From positions 1,054,001 to 1,118,000 of the forward strand of contig JBANDB010000001.1 of NCBI GenBank assembly GCA_037576215.1: a DNA stretch of 64,000 nt, in the 5' to 3' direction. This document shows, piece by piece, positions 45,284 to 57,131 of the stretch (its first letter is position 1; each line of letters starts with the position of its first letter). Below the pieces are notes generated by a model. The model searched no databases. It was not told the origin of the DNA and worked only from the letters and a program-made list of their open reading frames with translations. Source of the DNA: Armillaria gallica. Its lineage: Eukaryota > Basidiomycota > Agaricomycetes > Agaricales > Physalacriaceae. A program made the translations under genes and the position numbers.

Positions 45284-48200
45284 ATGTCCACCACGGCCAG
45301 TCTTCAAGCCAGTATTCCCGGCTCTGCCGTTACAATATACAACAGCGATTACGACGCGTTCGACGCTCTTTTGCATAATATTTGTAAGTCCTTTGTACCT
45401 ACCAGTGAATGTAAAAGCTGATGGTTCCGCAGATGAGAATACACTACCTAATAATTGGTTCCTTCCTCCCATGCTTCCCAGACCACCGGTGTCTGTCTTC
45501 GAGTAAATTCTTCGACTGTCTCGCATGATTCGTTTGGCGTTACTCCTACGAGTAACTTCCGTGTTTTTCCATACGAGCACCCTGCTCTCATTCCCTTCGA
45601 GGAAAATGTACGCAGACTGAATCCTGCCGTGGCCGTGAAAATCAAGACTGCAGGCGTTCATGTCGTGATATCGTCCACGTCAGTACTATTTCGAATGGCT
45701 CTTACCCGACCCTAATCTTCCTAATTACAGGTCACTCAACGACACTTGGATACAAATTGATCACAGTACCCGTATCCAAATTCTCGACAACATGGACATG
45801 CTTCCTACGGCCGAGAAGGATCAATGTGGGGCATTCATTGTAAGCCATTCCAATTCGACGCGAGTTTGCTCATTATTTTTACGAACTTTTAGCGTAACGA
45901 TGACTGTGTAGTCCTCTGGGCCTATTCTGTAGACTCCATTATCCCTTTATGCAAGGAATTCGAGGAAAAGCTCATCAAATACATCTGGAGAACAAGAGGC
46001 GCGCCGAAGCGGGACACTAATACACCTCCCCTGCTCGATCCTAACAGTTCGATGTCATCGTCAGCCAATCTTCAGCCGGTAACATCGTCAGTTACAGACG
46101 TGTCGAGAAGGAAACACCCACTCAACCGCCGCCGGCCCCGCGGAAGAAGAGTAGATGGTGGAATTGGAAGCTCGACTCGTCTCCTCCTACGAATCAAACC
46201 TCCGACCTCGAGAAAGCGGGTGGCAAGCGGCGCCAGCACAAGCGGAAGAATGTTCTTCTCGGTCCATTTTACGCAGGTTGTGGTGCTGCTATGGCTCTTT
46301 GTATGTGTTTTACATCTTTATCACGTCCTCATGACAAAATACTGACCTTCGCACAGACTTCGTGGGTGCTGGCATCTCCATTCTCTTGGGGAGTATGCTC
46401 TAGACCATAATGCGACTCGGTTTGCCCTAGTTATCACCTTGCCTGTAATCTTCTGTGTATCCTTGGTAAGTACTTCCCCGCATCTACACGACCTTCACTG
46501 ACGTCATCGATCCAGTTCTTCTGCCTTCAGCTTATCGGGAACATCAGTCTTATAATCGGTCCTGTAGCCCAGTATCATGAAAACTCTGCCTTTTACTCGG
46601 CTGTTCGTCCTGAACCTAATCCCGAGATTGATGATAACCTGCCACACATAACGATTCAACTTCCAGTTTATAAAGAAAGTTTGGAATTGACCATGTGAGT
46701 TACCGTACTTTCCTTGCATCATCAAATTGAGTAATTGCGGATTTCGTGATAGCGCCCCATCCGTATTCTCCATCAAGAAGGCGATGCAAACGTACGCGAG
46801 ACAGGGTGGCACTTCCGCGATCTTCATCTGCGACGACGGTCTCCAGCTAATTCCTGAAAAGGACCGTCAAGAGCGAATCGACTTCTATGCGAACCACAAT
46901 ATCGGATGGGTTGCGAGACCTCCTCACAGCTCCAAAGAAGGCGGATTCAAGAGGGCTGGAAAGTTCAAGAAAGCCAGCAAGTGAGCGAGTCAGATCTTGG
47001 TTATAAAGCGAAATTACTGACGCGATGTCCGTTCTTTCTGCTCAGCATGAACTACGGTCTCGCGCTTTCGATCAAGCTGGAAAAGCATCTAGCCGATCTT
47101 ATCGCACAAGAAGAGGACCAGAATGACCATTCTTGGATGTCGCTCGAAGATCGGGCGATGAATATGGCTATTGAAGAGATGTACGAGGAGAGTGGTAGGA
47201 AGTGGAAGCCATGGGCAAGCAATGGGCAGAGTTTAAGAGTCGGCGAGATCATCTTAATTATCGACGCGGATACCATCGTTCCCGAAGATTGCTTTAGAGA
47301 TGCTGCTCGTGAAATGGGGGAGTGAGGATGTGGCCATCATCCAGCATGAATCAGGTATGAACGCGTGGATGACCTCATTGTCTGACTGATGTTGTGTCTG
47401 CGACACATAGACGTTATGCAAGTGGCGAATCACTATTTCGAAAATGGGATCACGCACTTCACGAGACGGATCAACAAGTGTATCTCGTACGGGTGCGCCA
47501 ATGGCGAGGTGGCTCCGTTCGTGGGACATAACGCGTTCCTGCGGTGGTCGGCGGTTCAAGATGCTTCGTTTGTTGACGCAGCAGATGGGAAACGCAAGCA
47601 ATGGTCGGAAGCAAACGTCTCGGAGGATTTCGATTTGGCGTTGAGGCTGTTACTCCGAGGGTATACTCTGCGCTGGGCCACGTATTCTAATGGTGGGTTC
47701 AAAGAAGGTGTAAGTTTGACAGTCGTGGACGAGTTGGCTCGCTGGTAAGTCGTTTCGCCATTTTGGTGGTGCGTTACTTACTCGTGTTGGTCGTGTAGGC
47801 AAAAATATGCATATGGTGAGCTGATTTGGGGACCTCGGAACATGCAGGAGGCTGATAGTATCTTTGCAGGATGCGACGAGATTATATTCAATCCCATAGT
47901 GAGATGGTGGCGGCAAGGTCCTATCAGCGCTCAGCTGAGAGGGTTCATGTGGTCCAAGGCCCCGATACACTATAAAATTGGAATGTCATCCTACATGTTT
48001 TCATACTGTAAGTCAGGTATCACTGGCCTTCGAATGCTTCTTTAACATGTTTCTCCTTAGATGGGATTGCGGCAGCCACGATCGGGTCCATTATCAACTA
48101 CCTGCTCCTAGGCCTGGCACCTGAGCTGGACAAGTTCTATTTGCACAGCTTCGAGATCCTCCTTGCTTGTGTGGTCGTGTTTCCTGCCCTGGGCAACGTG

Positions 48201-48846
48201 GGTTTCACCCTTTTGGAGTATCGACTTGGGCACCGCCAGCTGTTTGCTGCCTTGATCGAGAACTTGCGATGGGTTCCCTTCTTGTGAGTGAATCGGAATT
48301 GCCGTAACGCGAACTCCCGACGCTGATTGGTCCTGTGAAGCTTATTCTTTTTTGGCGGTTTGAGCATCCACCTGTCGACCGCTCTCCTCGCACATATGTT
48401 CTCGTATGACATGTACGTATGGTCGGAATCTTCTTCCTCGTGGGCCAACTAAACAGCTTGGTAGGACATGGGGCTCTACCGGTAAAGAGGTGGAGAAATC
48501 AACGTTCTGGATTGAAGGTGTGTTCCTATGATTTTCCGGCTGTCGTGCCGGAGCTAACCCCTCCCCGTATAGTGCCTCGTATCCTGAAAGGCTTCTGGCT
48601 GTCCTTTGTTATCTGCTTCGCCCTCATCATAATGATGATCGTGTTTGCGAGCCCTGCTGTTCCTTACGAATGGCAGATCTGGGGGTATCAGTTTGCTTTA
48701 ATTATCCCACTGTCGCTTGTCGTGGGATGCCATATTCTGTTACCGGTGCGTTTATATTTCAGGTTCGGTTGTGTGATGTGCCTCTCGCTTATCATTCACG
48801 GCTGCAGATTGTATTAAACCCGTGGTTGATGAAGTTTTCGTACTAA
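45284..48846 (+). pseudogene. Glycosyltransferase family 2 (chitin/hyaluronan-synthase-like), with apparent frameshifts
   Basis: Family landmarks run in order over about 14 exons. They include an N-terminal domain with GVCLRVN and FRVFPYEHPALIPFEENV; membrane helices (LLGPFYAGCGAAMAL, FALVITLPVIFCVSL); donor-binding ITIQLPVYKESLE; FICDDGLQLIPEKDRQERI; the metal-binding DADTIVPEDCF; GHNAFLRW; SEDFDLALRL; and C-terminal QxxRW-like and membrane segments ending LNPWLMKFSY. Such enzymes build extracellular or wall polysaccharide at membranes. Four frame changes are not explained by introns: near 45475, 46100, 46385 and 47320. Two of them lie next to homopolymers. All catalytic blocks survive, so the choice is between a young pseudogene and assembly indels. 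The start is the ATG before SLQASIPGS. Confidence 0.75.
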
Positions 48847-50117
48847 GTGCGACGTGGACACTAGTTTCGATGGGCGTTTTATCTTATTTTAAGGACTTGC
48901 TATTAGGATCAGGGCCCATTTGCGGACTTTTGGGGATTGTAGCAGGGAAATTAATTAAATCAATCAGAATAGATGGATAGTGTCAAGGGAAGCTGTTGTT
49001 GTCGGGAGCGATACCCTGAATTCTCGCGGGAGCAGATGATTATAGTGCGACGTTAGTTCGACTCGTACGATCCGGGAACTGGTGTGGGCTATTCAGTTGC
49101 AGGGTAGAAGCGCTGAACTGAGTCGACAACATGATAGACAAAAGAACGAAGTAATATCATGTCACCGGTAAATTAACGTTCTTGTAATAACACGCGTACT
49201 TGTACGTATGTACGGTACCTGATCCGAGTTCGAAGCTTGAAGTGTTGGCTGCGGGTCCAAAACCAACTCGGGTATCAAGAAACGTTGCGATTTTCTGGCA
49301 GGCATTAGGGTCGAGGGAGGTGCTTCGAAATAGTGTACTACGCCGAAAGAGGAAGTACGAAACTTTCCCTATACATTCCAATCCTGAGCGAGAAAAATAC
49401 GGAGCTGGACCTAAAGCAACTGGGAGGGAAAACGGTCTTCGGGGTGCCATATCCGACTGTTACTCTTGGTTCCAGTATACGTACTGCCGCATGTCAGCTC
49501 AGCGTCAAATACCAAGAACGAACCAGGCCCCGGGAGGTTGGAGTACTCATTTCAAGGAAAAACGTTGACTAACAAAGGCCTACCACATGTTGTCCGACGG
49601 TAAAGGCAAAACGGTATCATGGCTAAACCCATGACATCTTCTCTGACGTCCATATTTACCTGAGGAAATGAAATTACCTGCGGAACTGCAAAGTGAATAG
49701 TAAACGGAAGCTGCTCGTGGCGCTTGCTTTTGGTTCTGGAAGGACAGCGGCACGGCAGTTATGAAGTACCATTGCCAGACCCCGTCGAGTATGGGCTTTA
49801 TTTAAACACCCGACTCGCGTACAGACGTGAACGTTTGAACTGTTGCACATAGAAGAAATAAAATATTGATCTGACGTCCATATTTACTTGAGATTAGAAT
49901 TACCTGCGGAACTGCAAAGTGAAAAATAGTAAGCGCTCGTGGCGCTTGCTTTTGGTTCTGGAAGGACGTCGACACGGCAGTTATGAAGTACCATTGCCAA
50001 ACTCCGTCAAGTATGAGCTTTATTTAAACACCCGACTCGCGTATGTACAGACATGAACGTTTGACCTATTGCACATCGAAGAAATAAAATATTGATACAA
50101 TCACAAGTTTGCGGTAT
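48847..50117. other. Intergenic region with a 0.45 kb tandem duplication
   Basis: 3' flanks of the GT2 gene and of the gene at 50118-50679. Apart from the tandem repeat at 49643-50096 I see nothing. Confidence 0.5.
49643..50096 (+). repeat. Tandem direct duplication, two units of 228 and 226 bases
   Basis: Unit 1 (49643-49870) and unit 2 (49871-50096) both start CTGACGTCCATATTTAC and end GAAATAAAATATTGAT. They are identical over most of their length apart from a few substitutions and small indels around the GCTCGTGGCGCTTGC segment. The second unit ends 21 bases before the stop codon side of the next gene, so it includes that gene's 3' UTR. It is a local duplication, with no terminal repeats of a transposon. 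Confidence 0.85.
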
Positions 50118-50679
50118 TTACATCTTCTTTCCAGCATCGCCATCCTGGAACTTGGCGATCTTTTCATAACTCCTGACATAATCTGGTGACTTTGTGTACG
50201 CCTGACCACTGCCATCGCTTTTAGGATTCTGTGGCGTGGGTTGGCCACCAGCGCGATACGAGCCGGCTTGGGGGTGGTCCGTGGTGACATGGTGTGCGTC
50301 ATGCTCGCGTGTAGGGAGGGCAGGTGGAGAACTGTCACGTCCTGCAGTGGCAGTGGCATGCAAAGGGTACTCGCCGTGATTCTCCTTGGAGCGAGCTATA
50401 GTTTCCTCGTCTGGAATATGTAATAAAGGGACTTAGTTTGGAAATTATTAATGACGACAAAGGTGACGCACATAGAGCTAATCGTCCTTGCTCACGTCGT
50501 TTACGGTCTTTCCTATCGAGGAACAGATAGAATGATGAATATCCCAAAACGAGAGCTCCCATGGCGATAATCGCTTTCTACAAGGGCGTCAGCGTCAGCG
50601 TTCTCTTCTGCAACAAGTACCTACCCGCCCAGTGTGGGGATTGAGGTTGCTGCCTGGAAACTGCGAGGATTGTGCCATG
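50118..50679 (-). CDS. Small single-pass membrane protein, unknown function
   Basis: Three exons join to 150 residues. The N-terminus is short and polar (SSQFPGSNLNPHTG). It is followed by one hydrophobic helix (AIIAMGALVLGYSSFYLFL), a very basic stretch (DRKDRKRREQGR) and a long hydrophilic tail rich in His, Ser, Pro and Gly that ends in KFQDGDAGKK. The pattern of helix plus basic stop-transfer suggests an N-out/C-in topology in an organelle or plasma membrane. I do not recognise a family. Both introns keep phase. The 3' flank was duplicated (repeat at 49643-50096), which may matter for transcript ends. Confidence 0.7.
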
Positions 50680-51031
50680 GTGAGCGAGGGAAAAGAAGTT
50701 CGTGTTTGGTTCCCACATGTGAGCTTATATAAATGGCCAGCTAACTGAGACATGCAGCAATGACGAAATCGTTCTCGCGGTGAGACATTGGGAAGGATCA
50801 TGACGCATACTTGGTGGCGGCGAATTCTGCAAGTTCAACATGCAGGGCGCCTATTCAACAGTACAGCTGGGAACCTATTCACCACCAGGCGACCAGTACA
50901 GAAATACTTACGACCTGCAGCACTTTCGATATGGACACGCTCATCTGACGTTTCTGGATGCGAAAGGAGACTCGATATCGAAAGACACAGGGACGACATT
51001 CAGCAGAATTTGATTACTGGGTAGCTTGTAT

Positions 51032-51235
51032 CTATCCCGGCGGTTTACCAGTCTCTCGTCCCTTTTCTATTGCTGCAAATCCAATGAGACACGACCCAAC
51101 CCAAAAAGCAAAGCAACACTCACATTCCCTATAACACTGCAGCTCCATTTTTTTCCTCCTCGCCATCGACTGCTTGCCCAGTATGAACGCGCCGAGAGCC
51201 AAAGCGGAAACGCCCGCAAACCCTATCATCTGCAT
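51032..51235 (-). CDS. Tiny membrane protein (about 50 residues)
   Basis: Two exons with a 51-base intron (GTGAGT...TTTGCAG) read QMIGFAGVSALALGAFILGK, then QSMARRKKMELQCYRESIEK and a short GRETGKPPG end. One hydrophobic helix is followed by a basic amphipathic stretch, the layout of small mitochondrial inner-membrane subunits. The intron length is a multiple of three, so retention would also stay open. An additional upstream exon is possible, because the frame is open above the chosen ATG. No family was recognised. Confidence 0.5.
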   Translation of the reverse strand: MQMIGFAGVSALALGAFILGKQSMARRKKMELQCYRECECCFAFWVGSCLIGFAAIEKGRETGKPPG

Positions 51236-53151
51236 GTCGACATTAACTGCTGCGCAAGCTATTCTCAGACAAGGCAACGCACGACATTTCTGGGGGACCT
51301 CTTTGGTGGGCCGTCCTTGAGGGTACGACCAAATTCTGGGAACTTGTACAAGGGCATCAGTAGGACATGGGTTGTCAGTGAGTCACGTTTGTGACCAGCC
51401 CTTTTCGGCAAATTCGGACCGATGACCTTTCTATGTCAAGTGTTGCTACTACATGTATAAAACCCGTAGTTCGCGATTTGAGGGTTCTATCACCTTCTAA
51501 CGGAGGTTAGCCAATTACCGAGAACGCCCCCCTGCTGAGGCATTTTTGCCCTTGCATCGCAAACCTGAAGCCAATGGATCTCGGTACTTACCTTCTATAT
51601 TTCGAATGGCCTCGCGGCTCGCCTACACGCTAAATCTCATCTCTTCCGACGTCGCATCTGATGTTCTCTAGAAAATCCATCGTCGATTTTTGTGGGGAAA
51701 ATGATGGTAGAGTACGCCACCCCACACATGGACGACAGTTTGGCTCCGATAAAGTTATAGAGTGCGGCCCGCCTTGCGTGTTGCGCGTTTTCCGATCAAG
51801 GCGACGTCCCCCACCACCACGACTCCACCGTGGCATCTACAAATATTCGTCCTGGCGTTTACCATTCAAGTATTTATTCAATACCTGCTTTTCATACTAC
51901 CCCCTCGACGCTATTGTAACCTTAGCGACCCTTGAAAAGGGGGAGCGCACCACATGATCCGTCCCTAAGCGCTACTAAGCATGAACTGGCTCACCGCCGT
52001 CGGGGCAGACACAAGAGATTGATTGTCATGCAAACGTGTGTATCACCCGGCATCAAACCTTGATCCTTCGCCTAGTCATAGCCTTTTGTTCCCTTCGTTG
52101 CGTTCTTTCATTTGCGTTGTGTTCGCAGCAATTTTTCATTCAATGGGTAGCTGAAAGAGTGGCCGGGCGGGCGCTTTTGCTTTTACTTTTTACATCGCCC
52201 CTGAGGCCTGACATTCGGTGCGAGGCGCCTAATAAGAATTTGTCTGACCTCCTGATGTCCATCAAGTTTGCAAGGCAGTACTCAAAAGAGGCGTGAAAAT
52301 TTGCGGTCAAGGTTCCATGTTGGTGTAGCAGGAACAACCGGAACCACAGCTATAACTTTGGATCTTGTTTGGAGGTTCGATCCGTGCAGCCGAGCGTTGG
52401 ATCCGCCGATAATCGGGGCTTACACATACTAGTTCTGCGATCCCGCCCGACCTCTTGTTCTGCATTCGCCGTCGGTACGAGCAAGTGCCGAGGAGATGTC
52501 TAATCACGATCACTTCAGCTTATTCTATCGATCGGGCTGCTCCCGCGGCATGGTGTCCTCGAGGCTTGACTGGCCCGCCGCCTCGTGTTCCTAGGTGCTG
52601 TCGCCTGGGGGACCAGTATCTCGGTTCTGCTTTCCTGGATATGTTTCAGACGTGCCATAGTGGGTGCATGTAGGGCACAACACTAGCAACGGTGCAATGG
52701 AACGAGTATACTGCAACGGCCCCCATTACCAGGAATTGCGAAAAGGAAAAACGAGGCATCATCAAATCCCGAATGAAATGCACCACAAAGGCTGTTCGCC
52801 CCTTTGTTTTATAATTACACATACCAAGGTAATTATGACTCGGTGGTGTGTCGGCGTACTTGTTCTGTGAAGAGAACGATACATCCCGTGGCGAGGCTAC
52901 CTGCAAAAGTATTCATTAATGTCGATGTCGAAGCCAGGATGGTTATCTGATGCACCCGAAAAGCGAGGGTGGCGCCAAGAATGGCAAGGGGGGTCATGTG
53001 AATTGAGTCGCGAAGGGCACAATTGAGTCGGAATCGGACCAAATGAGCCAACCCAGTTTGCTCGCCGGCTTGATTCGCCGCGTCCACCATTGTTTCGAAT
53101 ATAAAAAGGCCCCCTCCATTCCAGCTATCCGCTAATCATCCCCTCCTCGTC
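51236..53151. other. Intergenic region
   Basis: No supportable gene was found. A TATA box (TATAAAAA, 53100-53107) serves the next gene. The minus-strand frame 52833-53090 overlaps this promoter and is not called. Confidence 0.4.
53100..53107 (+). promoter_or_regulatory. TATA box of the small gene at 53152
   Basis: TATAAAAA ends 44 bases before the ATG at 53152, followed by a C/T-rich leader (CCCCCTCCATTCC), a typical fungal core promoter. Confidence 0.6.
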
Positions 53152-53443
53152 ATGGCCAGCATTCATCCCCCCACGACCATCGACGAGTTTACTCGTATTG
53201 GACAGCCAACGTCCACTGGCGGCTGTATGAGCAGTGTGGCGTCTGGGATCCACAGACGAGGGGCGTCCAAGTCTGGGTGTGCATACGCGAACGTGAGTCA
53301 TCGTGGCCGTGTCTTTGAGGAATCGTTTCTTACCCATGTTTGCCACGTAGATAATTCGACGCAAGGAACAGAGCCGCCCAATACATCATTTTGGCAGTAC
53401 CTCGGTCGGGGGTAGAACCCTTTTGCATCGCCAGCATCCATAA
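53152..53443 (+). CDS. Small hypothetical protein with strong TATA promoter
   Basis: Two exons (53152-53292 and 53351-53443) give 77 residues, hydrophilic and rich in Ser, Gly, Thr and Arg. The start reads ASIHPPTTIDEFTRIGQPT, then STGGCMSSVASGIHRRG; exon 2 in phase 0 reads RRKEQSRPIHHFGST. There is no signal peptide and no membrane helix. Layout and promoter suggest a highly expressed small soluble protein; I recognise no function. The second exon frame was chosen because it preserves phase 0 at the GT/AG junction. Confidence 0.6.
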
Positions 53444-55139
53444 TTTATTCCACCACCAACCTCTCTCTATACCTTATGTCAACGCAAGCTCGTCTGCTGC
53501 GTCCAAATATCCTTGACGGCGGACCCCCCCAGGGTACATCATCCATCGCACCATCACCCGGACCCGGCGCCGCGAGGTGATGAGCTACGACATTCGATGC
53601 TAGCTGCCGCTTTTCTTCGGACTGGGCGTGAGGAGGGTGTATTTTGGTCTCTTGCAATTGCTGTCATCTACTATACCTGGGCGTTATACTATTCTTTCGT
53701 CTTTCGGAACCCTGCTTTTCGTCGCATATACATTAGAACTCTTTTTGAATACACATAGTTATCTTTTCTTGTGCTATAAATTATACTATTTGCTTTCACA
53801 ATCTGTAAATCGTATCGAGCGACGTCATGGTGAAATTTATGATGTCATTTCAGTGTCATCCGTGTCATAACTGCTCGTCAGGAATTCCGCTGCCTTCGCA
53901 CAAGACTTACATAAATATGACTCATTAGCTTGAACTTTGAAGGCATCGGTGAGAGTTGATGAATATCAAGATGCTGATGTCCTTCACGCCGCTGAGTGAT
54001 ATTGATATGCCAAGTGGGCTCCCGCGTGTCCATTCATAGCTAGTGTTCCAGCTCGATCACTGGGCGCCATCGATACCTTTGCTCCGGCGTTTCTCCTGGA
54101 TCATTCCTTATCTCAATGCTGGGCAAAATTTCAAGTTTTGACGCGTTCAAAATTGATTCAAAGACGCGTTTTTGCCACGTGTATCTCACATGACACACAG
54201 CCACTCCACAATGACGTAATCCACCCGGGGTCGACCAATTATTACTCTTTCACTTTGTCACAGGAAATGTCTGCTCCCGGATCCACACCCACGATTTTCA
54301 GGCAACAATCCACCTGTCTAATAGTCGATTCTTCTCTTTCGGGGTACGACTCGGAGTCGGGTTAGATTGTATTACAAAACTCGGGAATTCTCAGGAATTC
54401 TCCTTCATGACCGATGAGAGCGTTCGGGCCAACAACTCCTCCTCCCGGCTTCACACGGGAACATCGTCTTGATAGATGAAGGTTCATTCATCGATCCGAA
54501 ATCCCGAGTCCGAGTCCATGTCATCTGCCAACGCAAAGTACGCGACGCTGAGGAACGAGGGTCCCGGTGCTCATTTCTCTGCGGCCCAGCGTCATCTATG
54601 ACGGGCGTATAAACTATATTGAACGCCGCTAACCCACTTCCTGGGCTGATTCGAGCACGTTGGAGAAAAGTCAAGCGTATGCATCACAAGTCAAGCTTCG
54701 GCTCAAAGAAAATTCACTATTTCCGAGCGTGAATCTAGAATATGTGATTACGGGCAAGACGGGCAAGGGTATGGAACTCGAAGCTTGCGAGGCTGTTCGA
54801 TTCGCCTGAAAGATTTCTCCACTGGATGCGTTAACCGCCGATGACTTACCACGTGTGCCGGGGAGCCGCGGCAACTGCGGGACAACCCCCACGTGCGCGC
54901 AGAACGTTTTGGACAACATCTCCGTCGCGTCGGGACTCGGGAGCAGGACGAAGCACCCAACATTTGTATTTTGTCTGCTTCTTCCTCATGGGAACGAGCA
55001 AAGTTTTTGGCTTTTAGGCTTCTTGGAATGATTAAAAATTGCGGTCATTCGGCTCATCGCGACATACTTAAACGGTTTTCCCGTCCCAGAAGAGAAGGAG
55101 AAGATCCAAAAAAGCCCTTCTCCTTCCTACTGGTACTGG
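53444..55139. other. Intergenic region
   Basis: It holds the promoter of copy C. Open frames on both strands show no family match or splice partners. Confidence 0.4.
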
Positions 55140-56571
55140 ATGGCGACGGATTTGAACGTGTCTTCAGGGTGAGTGTGTTTTCCAGCTGTTGTTTCTTTGA
55201 CCGTGAAATTGTAGGGCTCTGCTGGCGGCTTCCTGGTTGAACATGATGCTATACACGTCCCAACTTGCTTTGAGTATCTATTATCTGGGCCATTTCACGA
55301 TGGCGGTGCGGTTGTACTATTGGATCTGGGCATCCTTGTTTCTTGACGGGGCATGTTCGGTCGTCGTGATGGCTAATGTTTATACTGTGAGTTGATTGTG
55401 CACTACATACAGGGTATTCACTGACGCCACGTTCATAGTATTTGATCATCAACGACGGTCAGCTTTGCGCTTTGAGTCTGTGCTGCGGACGCCTGACTGT
55501 GACATTCAGGTTCGCTATACCCGATATCAATGTGGATGCTCCCTACGATTGTCTTGCTCACCTATACATCCGCCTCGGTTGCGCAGGCGTTCTTCTGCTA
55601 TCGATACTGGACGATGTGGGTACCCTCACAATCTCTTCCGCTTTGATTTTCTTAGTTGTTTGCAGCGCAAGGAACAGATGGATCACAGGATGGATCACCA
55701 TCCTTATCACTGTGCATGTAAGTAGACTCCTCGATCTGTCCGTAGCGATGTCTGATGGGAACCTAGATGATCTGCTCCCTGATATCATGCATACTTTTCG
55801 TCATTCGCCCACAGGATATCGCCACTACGGTTCCGTTTACCATGTGATGATCACGCCTTCATTCCTCTCGGAGGCGTGGCTGACCTGAAACTAGTGCAAG
55901 CTCCGCTATATGTGCAGCCACGGACTTGACGATCGCGGGGTTTCTAGTTTGGACCCTGTCACGCATACAGTCACCCAATGCTGTTACGAGGAAGTGGGTC
56001 TTTCAATCTGGGACCCTGTCATCTAACAAAGGACCGATTTAGTCTCCTGCGCCGCGTCACGATCCATGCCTTGACCTGTGGCTTTACGACAGCTTTCTCC
56101 ACGACACTCATGTCCATTTTTATGTTCACCGCCTGGAATGGTGCGTGATTTCTTAATTCGGCGTAGACCTCCGAACTGATCGTTGGATTAGCTTTCTATA
56201 CAATCTTCACCATTCTCGGACGCATCTACAGCCTGACAATTTTGTTCAATCTCATCTTGCTCAAGGTCACGAGTCAGGGTGATCAAGCGCGTGCCGATAA
56301 TTGTTCAGAACCTGCAATTCTGAGTCCGATCTGTGAGTTCTTTGCTGCGGCTGTCAAGTCGAAACCTTGACGAATCAAAACCCTATAGACTTTAAGCATA
56401 ACGTGGATACGATTTCCACTGAGCGGCGATCATTCAGCTCTGGGGTATGTGACATGTCCAAACTGCCGTTGTATACTGACTGAATATTCGTAGAGTGAAA
56501 CCATTCTATATCCAACACATCCTCGCCCCAGACATCAGGCGAACGACCGATGTTCTATTCATACTGTTTAA
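55140..56571 (+). CDS. DUF6534-like seven-helix membrane protein (copy C)
   Basis: Eleven exons join in frame from ATG 55140 to TAA 56569-56571, giving about 290 residues. Segments in order: MATDLNVSSG; LYTSQLALSIYYLGHFT; WIWASLFLDGACSVVVMA; TIVLLTYTSASVAQAFFCYR; NRWITGWITILI; SSAICAATDLTIAGFLVWTL; RRVTIHALTCGFTTAFSTTL; TIFTILGRIYSLTILFNLIL; and a polar tail ending in CSIHTV. The layout, including the last-helix GRIYSLT motif, is that of DUF6534-type proteins of basidiomycetes; the role is unknown. It is the best-preserved of the four related copies and guided the models of the others. The downstream neighbour (copy D) is damaged. Confidence 0.78.
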
Positions 56572-57131
56572 TACGATACCAGCAAGACAAGACAGTAATA
56601 CTTAGGCTACAGCACACTCATTACGGCATTTAGCAGTCATTCATTCATTGTAAATTATCAAGTTCGCGATTCATCAAGCACTGACTTTCATTTTACTACT
56701 AGAGAATCGACATAATTTTCATGACACTGCGCTCAGGCTCAGAAACTCGCGGGAACCGGCCCGAAGAAACGATAGAGGGCTTTTAACAAGCTGCGTCCTG
56801 CCAAGCGGAGATGTCTGACGACGTAGCTGTTCTTTACACCCGCAACGTCCTGCCATGAGCCCTCTGTGCGGCGATATTTAAGCAGCGGCAACCATATATC
56901 AACACTTCTTCAACCCTGACCGCCATTCAATACGACGGGTGTAATGTTATACCTAATCACCGAGAGCCTTCCTTCGAGTGTCCGGAATTTCCTTCTTTTT
57001 TCATGATCTTTTTGAGATAGCCGTCAGGGTTTTTGGAGTTTTCCATGAGGTTCTTCATTGCAGGGGTGCGCCGTGGCGTATATATAAACCTGTTCTTCCG
57101 CTTGGAGGTCTCCCTTCTTTTCCCGAGCGTT
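56572..57131. other. Region between copies C and D
   Basis: It contains a TATA element (GTATATATAAAC, about 57078-57089) about 45 bases before the ATG of copy D. No gene was seen. Confidence 0.5.

Noticed and set aside
49643..50096. Repeat considered as CRISPR or transposon termini
   Set aside because: Two long adjacent units with no spacers, no inverted termini and no transposase; it is a plain tandem duplication in a eukaryotic genome.
52833..53090. 85-codon minus-strand ORF starting with ATG
   Set aside because: Overlaps the TATA box of the gene at 53152 and has no recognised homologue.
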